DNA from: Xanthoparmelia taractica
Taxonomy: Eukaryota > Ascomycota > Lecanoromycetes > Lecanorales > Parmeliaceae
NCBI GenBank assembly: GCA_033085395.1
Contig: JANQBS010000078.1
Span: 62,001 to 126,000 of the forward strand
Reading direction: 5' to 3'
Length of the DNA stretch: 64,000 nucleotides
Part shown: piece by piece, positions 54,560 to 64,000 of the stretch
Layout of the letters: every line of letters starts with the position of its first letter
How positions within the stretch are numbered: the first letter of the stretch is position 1
The notes under the pieces: generated by a model
Told to the model about the DNA's origin: nothing
The model's database searches: none
What the model saw: only the letters and a program-made list of their open reading frames with translations
Position numbers and translations under genes: made by a program

Positions 54560-57016
54560 TTGGCTCTTTATTCGAATTCTTCTTATTTAGAGCAATCGTA
54601 TTCTTTTATAACCTTTATTTAACTATTTTAAATTATTAAATACCTATATATTAGATTAGCGTATATTATTCTTATCTCATTTATATTTACACTTATTTTA
54701 ATCTTCTTAATTATCTTATTCTTTATATATTATAGTTATCGTTATTAAACACTTTAAGATATTTAAGAAATCTTTTAAGAAAGCTCTTAATAGGCCTAGG
54801 ACTTCCGTAAAGATTATCACATTCTCTTTTTCTTCTCGCTTCGCTCGACCCTATAGAAATAAGCCTATAATATCGAAGATATTCTTTTCAAGAACTCTTA
54901 GTCTAAGCGTAATTAAAAAAATTAATATTAAGATTCTTAGTTATCGCGATTAAGTCTTAGAGCTAAAAGAATATCTTATTAAATACGAATATAATTATTA
55001 TAAGCAATATCGAATATATAAATCACGCTTTCGTTGTTATTATCGCTATCGTTAATATTATTTATTCGAGTCTAATATTAATTTAAAGAAGAATAATAAT
55101 TTTAAAGTCTCTTTTATATATATCGAAGATATATATTTCTTTCTTAATCTTTATAAACGCTATCGCTTTATCGAAATTAAGTATTTTAAATAAATCTTCT
55201 TTAAGACATTTAAATTTGAAAACCTTATTAAGCTAGATCGAGAATACGCTAATCGCGCTAATACGAACGATACTTATAAAATCAATAAAATAATATATCT
55301 ACTATAGTATTTCGAGGTATATAACTAGATTATATATTACTATATATATCTTATAATAATTATTCGCCTATAGAAGATATTATTAGATTATTATTTTCGT
55401 CTAGCTAAGTTATTAGCTTTATATAAATTTAACTTTATTTATAAATATTACGATATATTTATAAACGCATATATCTTAAATAATTAGAATAATTTTATAA
55501 TTTAAATTATTGAGAATAGACGTTATAGCGATCTTCTATTGCGTAAAATAATCGCTCTTAGCGATATTAAGTAGAATTTAGATTCTACTTTTAAATCCTT
55601 CTCTTTTAATTTTAAGATATATTAAAATTTTAACGAGAAACGATACTTACGCGAGTACTATAAATATAGTTATATCTATCTTAATTGTTAATAATATTAC
55701 GTAATTAATATATATTATAAGACCCAAACCGAGATCTTAAGCATTAATCTTATTTCGCTTAATAATCGAATTTCGAAGTCTAAATAACTTTTAACGCACT
55801 CGTAAATATTTATATTATTACTATATATAGTAAAAGAATTTCTATACGCGCTATACGATTTATTAGATCTAGATCTAATTAATTTAAATTCGCTATAAGT
55901 AAAAGATTAAGATCGTTAATTAAAAAATTATTTAGATCTTATATTTATAAAGACTCTTTCGACTATTCTTCGAAAGAGAGCAAAAATCGAATATCGAGAT
56001 TAAATTCTACGCTATCGTAATTATAATTATTAATTAACTCTCGTAATATCTAATATACTAATAACGAATCTTTAGAAATAACTTCAATATAATCGTCTAA
56101 CCGAGGTTAATCCCTAGACGAAGTAATAATTTATCTACTCGCCGCTAGAATTAATCTCGAAGCATAATAATAATTAAAGATATATTCATAACCTCTTATT
56201 TTTATATGAGATCTTAGTTAATAACGATATATTCTAGAACTAAAAAACTCTAAAATACGCTATATATAATAACGTAGTAACCGTACTACTATAATAAGAT
56301 CTTAAGGCTTAATTTGTTAAAAGAGATCTAAAAGACGTCTTTAGATATATATCGATCGTAAGTTTAAATTAATAATTATTAGGATTTCACTATAATAATC
56401 GCTATTAAAAAAAACGATATCTATTCTTTAATCTGCGTACGTTATTATTTATATTTAATCTATTTATAAAAATTCTTAATTGAATCTTAATAGTAATTCT
56501 TCTTTAAATTATAATACTTTACTATCTAAACGATTTCTTCGCTATTCTAGTATCAATCGATAATACGATCGTATACGATCGATAATTCGATCTCGTATAT
56601 AAAGAATTAGACTTTAAAATCAATTATATCAAGAATATTATAAATATTATAGTCGAGTTTTTGGAGATTAAGTTCGATAGTATTCTAATATAGATTAGAC
56701 TTTCTTTTAATAAGCTCGCCCGAGCGAGAAACGCGATTAAGAACCTTCTAAATCGGGCGATAATCTTATATCGCAAGCTCGAGTTAGCGATTAATTTTCT
56801 ATTATTCGTCGCTAAGATCGTAATTCTAGAAAGAATATTCTTAAGATAACTTCTCGATACTCTTCGAAGGTCAATAGCACTTATTAAAATTATATTGCAT
56901 ATTAAGATTAATTTATTATAATAAAAGATCTTTCTAAAAGACTAAAATAATCTTAAGTTAATTTATTATATTATTAATCGATTAATATAATATATTTAAA
57001 TAAACGTATTAGGGAT
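54560..57016 (+). mobile_element. DIRS-like retroelement, RIP-degraded
   Basis: Very AT-rich DNA with many stops on all frames. On the plus strand a broken reverse transcriptase can be followed at about 56300-56990: RDLKDVFRYISIVSLN, GFHYNNRY, LFIFNLFIKILN, the catalytic box YYLNDFFAIL (about 56518-56547; Asn where Asp is expected), then FNKLARARNAIKNLLNRAI and ELAINFLLFVAKIVIL, the connection/RNase H zone typical of fungal DIRS-type elements. A broken gag-like region precedes it (EYANRANTNDTYKINKII near 55250). Stops sit where CAA, CAG or TGG are expected. No tyrosine recombinase was located and the termini are not defined, so the DIRS assignment rests on RT style. Confidence 0.55.
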
Positions 57017-60000
57017 ATTGTAAGGGCGAAAGCACTTAGCGTAGGCTAATAGGACTCGCTTAACTCGCTTACTAGACTATAAGCTACGCAGTAAGGGGCG
57101 AGTATCTAGCATGCTTAGCGGAAGTCTCAAATACTCGCGAATCCTCTTTTTCTTTTTTTCTTTCTTAGCTATTAGTTCACTTAGTAATTTAGACGATTAT
57201 TCTAGTATCTATATTCCTCAACCTCGTTAATTATCTAGCTGCTACGCAGCTTTATTGAAAAGAGACCTTGCTATCTTATAGTTCTAATAGCTTCGTTCGT
57301 ACGAAGCTACCCAGTTAGCTATAATAAGTAACTCGCGAGTTGATTCTATTAACTTACGAAATAGAAACGTTCTATTATTAATTATTAGCGACGTTTTTAA
57401 TTAAGTAGGCGAAGGTAATAGTCACGAAGGCGATCTTCGTTAAAATACGTCTACTTCGCAATTAAGCTATTAAGATATTAATTATAATATCAATGCGAAT
57501 TCTATTAACACTATCGGCGGAAATGATAATCGATAGAGTGTCGTATTTAATGACTCTATACTAGTAGACGAAGATTCTCGCCTCGTAGACTTGATATAAA
57601 TTTAACGTTTTCGACTTTTGGAACTCGAAGCTAAGAAGTAGTTAATTATTGAAAAGTTTAAGCTAATCGAAATATAGAACGCATAAGGATATCGCCGCGA
57701 GCATAGCGACGATTACTATCGCGATGCGAGTCGTAAGAAGATAAGCGTTATTAAAGTACCTAATACGCAATATCTCAATAACTATAACTCGGCGGTTATA
57801 TTCATTCGGGATTACAAGAATTATATCGTCTCGATATCTCGTATCGACTTTCAAACGAATAAAGAAAAGACTCGCTAATTCTCTACCCTCTTGATCGATG
57901 CTAAGAAGCAGACCTGGAGGAATGCACGAGATGCTATGCTACGTAATATCGGAGAATCTATCTGAGAGGAGTATAAGGGGTGGTGCTTTGATCAAGTTCG
58001 TAACCCAGTTATTAAGTCTTATAATGTGAGTCGCCAGTTAGCTAAAGTAATTATAAGAGACTCGCAATCGGTTATAAGCTTCAATGACTATCTTATCACG
58101 CTATGGTCGCAGCGAGATCGCTATATAATCGATGCGGAACGTATGGAAATCCTGCGAGATAGGGTGGTAGAGAAAATTTCTCTGGAAGCAATGAAGGAGG
58201 CAACTCAATCTATTATCTATGTCGCATTGCTATAGTAGTATTAGGGTATAGAGCAAAGGCTGCGAAGAACAAAAGAGCTATCTACTCTAGATAAGACTCG
58301 CCCTGGCGATAAGATAAGTAATTAAGGGAGCGATAATTAGTAGTATGCGAAGTCTAAGGGATAGCATATTAAGGACCAAAAGAATCAAAAGAAGGGCTTA
58401 TCCTCTTCGGCGTCGTAAGGTCTAAGGTCTACGCGAATTAAATCCGAAGGAGACGACTCTAATATTAAGTATAGAAAGCCTCTTTCCGAGATTCAATGCT
58501 ATAATTGCAAGCAGATAAAACATTATAAGGGTTCGCCTAAATGCCTAAACTATATTGCGAGCAATGAAACACGCAATCAAAACCCTAGTAAGGGAAAAGG
58601 CAAAGTCTAATGCTCGCCGCTATAGTATTAGACACGTTATCTATTAAGCGGCGATCTCGCTCTCTATTGCTGAGGGGTGAAATTATTACGCTAAATAATA
58701 AGCGTGATATCACTGCTTTGATGGACACTGGTAACGAGAAAATCTTTATATCGCAGTCTTTCATTAAAGAGGCACAAGTTTCTAAGCCTAAGTATATATC
58801 AACTATGGTGCGTGCTATTGATGGTTATTAAATATTCTCGTATAAGATATATAACCTGGTATTTGGCCTCGTAGATAGTCGAGAAAGAAAGCAAGAGTAA
58901 ATCTTAAAGGCGTATATCGTGAATATGCGAGGATACGACCTTATTCTTAATTTCTCTTGAATCTATAATATCGATCCTAATATTCATTGGCGCGAGTAGT
59001 TTTAGATCTATCGCGACTTTTCCGTGAATAATGAGAAGCAAGGAAATATCGCAATAATAGATATCGAATAGTTTACGTTATTAGTCAATGTAGTAGTTAC
59101 GCACGATTTAGAATAAGCGTATATCGCACTCCCGTATCAGATCTTATTCAAAAGTAATAAAAATAGCTACGATAAAGCTATGCGGTGTAACGTCACGTAG
59201 CTAGACGATTCTAGCGTGCCTAATTAGCTAGAGTACGTATTAAAAGTCTTCTCAGAAGAGCTATCTAATAGTCTCAACACGTATAATTAAATCGAGTACC
59301 TTATAGACCTGCTACCTGGCAAGCTATTAAAGAGCGGTTTGATTTATAATATATTGTATAATAAGCTTGTAGCAATTAGAGACTATCTAGATAGTGCGCT
59401 TGAGAAGAAGTGAATTCGATTCTCAAGTAGTTAGATTGGCTCGTCGATGCTATTTATTAAGAAAGTAGATAACTCGCTACGACTTTATATCGACTATCGA
59501 GGGCTTAACGAGGTAATTATTAAGAATAATTACCCGTTACCGCTACTCTTAAAAATCTTGAAAAGATTCGCATATGCAAAGCACTTTATTAAGATTAATA
59601 TTCGCAATGCGTATTATAGAATACGAGTGCGAAAGAGAGACGAGTGGAAAACCGTCTTTCGAACTCGCTATAGTTAATTTAAGTATTAGATAATGTCTTT
59701 TAATCTCGCAAATGCTTTCGTAATCTTTTAAGCCTATATAAATAAAGCACTTAAGTCATATATCGACGTCTTCTGCGTGATATATCTAGATAACGTATTA
59801 ATTTATTCTAAGACGGAAGACTTGCATTAAGAGTATATGCGTAAGGTACTGCGTACACTGTTAAAGCATCGGCTCTATGCGAAGTTATCGAAATATGCTT
59901 TCAATCGCAGCGAGGTTATCTTTCTAAGGTTTATAGTGAATTAACGTGATATTTAAATAAAGCCATCGCGCATTAAGGCCATTATTAAGTAGCCAGAACT

Positions 60001-62420
60001 AGAGTTTACTAAGGATATACTAGTCTTTCTAAGATTCGTAGACTTCTATTGGTGATTCGTGAGAGGTTTTTCGTAGATAGTTATATTCTTAACTAACTTA
60101 ATTCGAGAGACAAAGAAAGGCGAGATTAGGTCACCTTTTATATTTAATAAGAAAGCACGCGAGGCTTTTAAAACACTCAAGCGAATATTTACTATCGTAT
60201 CTATTTTAGAATATTACAATTAAGAAGCACCGCTTGTTATGAAAATCGATACTTTTAAAGTAGGTGCAGGTAATATGCTTAGTTAGATAAGCAAGGATAC
60301 GCAATGATACCTTATTGCGTTTTTTAGCTATAAGTTCAAAGGGGCTAAGCCTCGCTAAGACACACATGATAAGGAGCTATATACGATTATATTAGGCTTC
60401 AAGAATTGAAGATATTACTTGCAAGATAGCAAGCATTCTATTCGTGTGATCTCGAATTATAATAATCTACGTTATTTCATAACGATAAAAGAGCTTAGTG
60501 CGAAGCAGATTCGCTAAGCTGAGAAGTTAGCTACGTTTGATTTTACAATTAAATATCGTAAGGGAAAACTCAACCCTGTAAATATATCGTTAAGAAGATC
60601 TAATATTATCAAATCGAATAATAGCGAGAATAATAATAATGATTTCCTTTCTATCTTACGAAATAAGCTTCGTAATCGAGAATATTAACCTAATTTGCAG
60701 AAACGTAATAGCGTATCTACTATAGTTAAACTTATAGCGTTGACGAAGCAATTAAACGATATTATCGTTGTAGATACTTAAGTCATGGACTTAAATAAGA
60801 GAGTACTCGATAGACAGACACGTATTCTAGATACTACGATATCGTCTCAACTTCTAATTTATTAGGTTTTAAAGTCGAAGAGATTTTATTTAGAGTTGCG
60901 AGAATTAATAATAGTATAGCTACTTAAGTTACAACGTAAGAACGCTTTCGTTGCGAATAAGGAGTGACGTCAAAGATACGCTATCAAGTAGAATAAGCTT
61001 TCGAAATAGGGAGTCGATAAGAATAAACTACTACGTTGTGGCCTCGCAGTCTATATTCCTAATAATTCTATTACGAAGAAAGAGATCCTTCGTATAAATT
61101 ATAATAACTCTAATGCTGGGCATTTCTCGCGTAGGCGCACTGAAGAGAATATTAGATTCAAATATTATTAGCCAGATATAATGGCCGAAATAGCAGACTA
61201 TATTCGCACTTGCCCTAATTGTCAACGAATGCGAGTTCATTATTATAAGCCTTATGGCGAGCTAGTGCCGATCCCACCAGGCGGCGTGGATCCATTTCAC
61301 ACTGTGACAATAAACTTTATCACAGATCTACCATCTGCGAGAGATTCATATACTAATAAGACCTACGATGCTATCTTGGTTTTGATAGATAAATTTACGA
61401 AGCACGCAATATACATAGCAATCACAAAAGACCTAAAAGCAGATGGGCTTACCGATATCATATGGCGGAAGTTTGTGTCATTGCGTGACATAATGCGTAA
61501 CTTAATTTCAGATCGAGGCTCACTATTCTCAAGTAAGTTCTAAATAACGCTATATTAATATTTGAATACGAAGCGCAGACTTAACACTGCGTTTTATTCT
61601 TAAACAGATGATCAGACTAAGAGATAAAACCAAGTCCTCGAACATTACTTACGAGTATATTGTAATTACAAGTAAGATAATTAACTCAAAATATTGTTAA
61701 TAACTACGTTCGCATATAATAATAGTATTCACGCAAGCACAAATAAAATCTCGTAAGAACTATTAATAAAATATATAGTAGATCTGAGAAATGCTTCTGA
61801 GGGTAGGATCTTAAGGGGGGAAGCATCGCTTATTATAGAGCGAGTAGAATAATTACGAGATATTAGATCGCATCTAAAAGAACTATGGAAGCGAGTTGCG
61901 AATTAGTAAGCAAAGTACTATAATAGTAATTATAAGACTATCGCCTTTCAAGAGAGAGACAAAGTGCTGCTGCGAAGCTTGAATATACGCACCTCGCGAT
62001 TAAAGAAGAAATTTAATTATAGGTAGCTGAGATCTTTTGAAGTGCTAGAAAGAATAGGTACGTAGGCTTATAAGCTAGACCTCCTCGCTAGATATGAAAG
62101 AATTTATCCTATGTTTCATGTATCGCTACTAGAGTCGTGATATTCGCGAGGTAATGATCTAGAGTTATAAGCAGTCTTAATTAATGAAGAAGAGGAATAA
62201 GAAGTCGATAAAGTGCTAGATAAAAGAGTTCGTAAGGGCGAAACTAAGTACCTTATTGACTAAAAAGACTTCTTATCTTATAAAGCTTCGTGGGAATTAA
62301 TAAAGCACCTCGAAAATGCTAAGAACGTAATTAAGAACTTCGAGCGAGTAAAGGAGTTATATAAGCTAGCACCTAAGATAAAGTAGAAAACGTAATCGTT
62401 ATAGGGAGTTAAGAAGCGAG
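57017..62420 (+). mobile_element. Ty3/gypsy retrotransposon with chromodomain, RIP-degraded
   Basis: Plus-strand domain order: gag (about 57880-58240, including FNDYLITLWSQRDRYIIDAE), zinc knuckle CYNCKQIKHYKGSPKC (about 58497), aspartic protease (ALMDTGNEKIFISQSF near 58717), reverse transcriptase (RLYIDYRGLNEVIIKNNYPL near 59471; catalytic box YLDNVLIYSK near 59782), RNase H (60190-60600), integrase zinc site and core (61060-61900; TCPNCQRM, LISDRGSLFSSKF), and a chromodomain (62190-62370; VLDKRVRKGETKYLID). Stops replace CAA/CAG/TGG codons throughout. The left end TGTAAGGGCGAAA at 57017 is a possible LTR start; no matching direct LTR was found on the right. The order PR-RT-RH-INT identifies the superfamily. 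Confidence 0.8.
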
Positions 62421-62665
62421 GTAGATCACGAAAGAAAAGGTAGTAGCAGCAGCAGGGGGCCCGCAGGTAATTCATTTTGGCCCGCAGGCTAGGCACACAC
62501 AGCTATCCTTGGCCCGAAGGCCCACACACGCACAATAATCTAACGCGCCGAAGCGCTCCACACAACGAAACAAACGATGACCACGAGGGCCGCACTCAAA
62601 CTTAATCACAGCACTGCTTAGCATTAGTCAAAACGTTCTTTCAAGATGGAAAGCAGATGCTCTTA
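62421..62665. other. GC-richer DNA following the gypsy element
   Basis: Contains repeated GGCCCGCAGG / GGCCCGAAGGCCC motifs at 62457-62523. It may be the 3' untranslated part of the element or a separate piece. Composition shifts abruptly here. Confidence 0.35.
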
Positions 62666-63061
62666 CTAAAAACAACCGCCGATAGGCGAAAGAGGGTAAT
62701 AATAGGGGGAGGGGGAGCAGCGGCAGCGTTGTGAGCGCGCAAGGCGCCTACTCCTGTTAGCTAAACCCTCAAACCTGCAAGTCAAGATTGTCTTACTCTC
62801 CCACGCAGCGAGGCGGGGGCGGACAGACAAGAAGGCAGTCGCAGCCGCAAATATCGCAGCTTGATAGTGAGGGGGAAGGGGGTCTGGCACGCAAGCGTGC
62901 CCGCCGCGGGAGCAGCGGCCACACTTACGCTGGCGAGAGTCAGTAGGAGGCGCCAGGCACATCGCAGTCTGATTCCGCGCAAGAGCGCGGATACAACGAA
63001 GGCAGGCAACTTCGCATGCGTTAGCGGAATTATTCAGCAAAACATTATCCTTCCCTCGCAG
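62666..63061 (-). pseudogene. Small Cys-rich (zinc-cluster-like) protein remnant
   Basis: Open minus-strand frame of about 130 codons without an ATG, bounded upstream by a stop at 63062-63064. It contains CLRCIRALARNQTAMCL followed by RKCGRCSRGGHACVPDP, a CxxC...C...CxxC...C pattern found in short repeat-associated proteins of ascomycete accessory regions. Upstream (63255-63130, same strand) an Ala/Pro/Ser/Thr-rich frame (SASTTPASTPARKHSG) may be the missing N-terminal linker, in another frame. Function unknown; probably broken. Confidence 0.4.
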
Positions 63062-63064
63062 TTA

Positions 63065-63742
63065 ATATGTACCTAATAAGAGGGCGGGGGCGGGCACAGC
63101 TATCAACCTCGTTAGCTAAGCACCTCTTCAGAGCAGCCCCGAATGCTTACGAGCAGGGGTAGAAGCCGGGGTAGTAGAAGCCGAAGTCGGGGTAGCAGGA
63201 GCAAGAGCAGGGGCAGTAGAAGACGGGGCGGCAGGCGAGGCAGCTATAACTTATCAGCCAAAATCCTCACATTGCTATTCATCCACCTACAGACGAAGCG
63301 GCTATTAGGGCCGCGGCGACGAGGGATAGTAGGAGCGGACACTGTCAATATGGTTAGCATGCTCCTTATGAAGTTCCCCCTTTTTTCGTATTCAACTGCG
63401 CATGTCTAGCAAGCTCTTACGTATGGCTAGAAAGCATCGCGAAGAGCTTCTAAAGCAGAGCAAAGCATTCTTTGAGATACTTATTGTGAATGAAGTTAAC
63501 TTAGCTGAGCGATTTCAACCTCACTTAACTACCACCCCCAACTAATGTATACGCCTCGCTGTTGCGAAGATATATAGCTCGCTATTGCAACATCGCGTCG
63601 GAAATAGTGGAAGACTGAATGGCAATCAGTAAGGAAAGCTTAGCACTTACTAATGTTGATGTTGAGGTTGGTGTTGTTGTTGTTACTAGGAAGAAAAGCA
63701 AGTAAGGTTTTTATATCTTACTAGCGTGATTTTCGCCCTACC
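63065..63742. other. Repeat-compartment DNA
   Basis: 63150-63245 is a GGGGTAG(A/C)AG-like imprecise tandem tract (Ala/Pro/Thr-coding on the minus strand). At 63725-63740 TTTTCGCCCTA mirrors the TGTAAGGGCGAAA at 57017 in inverted orientation, so a terminal repeat of a related element may lie here. No gene. Confidence 0.35.
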
Positions 63743-63930
63743 ACAACAATAGGATAATAACACATCACAATGGAACAATAGCGACAATAGCACATTACAA
63801 TAGCGATAATAGCATATCACAATAGCGACAATAGCACATTACAATAGCGATAATAGCACATCACAATAGCGATAATAGCACATTATAATGGGATAACAGC
63901 GGCAATAGCATATCACAATAGAACAATAGC
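63743..63930. repeat. 22-bp minisatellite
   Basis: About seven to eight tandem units close to AATAGCGAYAATAGCACATTAC (Y = C or T), varying mainly at GACAAT/GATAAT and CACATT/CATATC. Starts diverged near 63743 and fades by 63930. Confidence 0.8.
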
Positions 63931-64000
63931 GAGCACGTATTCTATTGATCAAGGCAACGATGTTCGTAGCCGAGCCGTTGCGATTCCAGCAGACACACAT

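Noticed and set aside
63143..63409. Arg/Ser-rich plus-strand frame resembling an SR protein
   Set aside because: It is the complement of an imprecise GGGGTAGAAG-type tandem tract; the opposite strand gives a more natural Ala/Pro linker.
63743..63930. Possible CRISPR array
   Set aside because: Units are contiguous 22-bp tandem copies without unique spacers, in a fungal nuclear genome.

Overview
The window is nuclear DNA of a filamentous ascomycete, most likely a Dothideomycete (Pleosporales-like). This rests on short GT..AG introns (46-270 nt), fungal families such as a lipase-NACHT receptor, a HET protein, an Hva1-type TUDOR protein and Def1, and repeats in which CAA/CAG/TGG codons have become stops, the signature of repeat-induced point mutation (RIP). 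The class is inferred; no marker gene fixes it.

Positions 1-46.3 kb are a gene-rich, roughly balanced-composition segment. In order it carries: a fructosamine-3-kinase cut by the left edge (-), a lipase-NACHT-beta-propeller NOD-like receptor (+), a DHA1-type MFS transporter (+), a membrane RING protein (-), a short Lsb1/Pin3-like protein (-), a decay island at 14.4-18.2 kb (HNH_2 nuclease pseudogene, FSH hydrolase fragment, copia fragments), an unknown 208-aa protein (+), a 2H phosphoesterase (+), a conserved unknown protein (-), DEF1 (+), an Hva1-TUDOR protein (+), a nine-exon glucose-6-phosphate dehydrogenase paralogue (+), homoserine dehydrogenase HOM6 (-), a coiled-coil protein (+), a membrane-anchored secretory protein with a PY motif (-), a CCDC174 homologue (+), a C2H2 zinc-finger protein (-) and a second MFS transporter (-). 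Neighbouring genes show no obvious pathway relation, so this is ordinary dispersed core gene content. The NADPH-producing G6PDH lies next to the NADPH-using HOM6, but this may be chance.

From 47.9 kb the window changes to an accessory, transposon-dominated compartment. Three terminal-inverted-repeat insertions lie in 2.4 kb: a 457-bp TA-flanked MITE, a 1368-bp Mutator-like element with 72-bp perfect inverted repeats and a 9-bp target duplication, and a 195-bp hairpin MITE. They sit just upstream of a HET gene whose start codon reads ATA instead of ATG. A cytochrome P450 pseudogene follows; its 5' end is lost at the border of a very AT-rich block. That block (54.56-62.4 kb) holds a RIP-ruined DIRS-like retroelement and a RIP-ruined Ty3/gypsy element with a chromodomain. 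The right end has a small Cys-rich gene remnant on a GC-richer island and a 22-bp minisatellite.

I found no intact unknown multi-gene system. The most informative observations are the Mutator-like element, the start-less HET gene, the lipase-type NLR and the degraded DIRS element. Exon models were made by eye from splice signals and frame; none is supported by transcripts.
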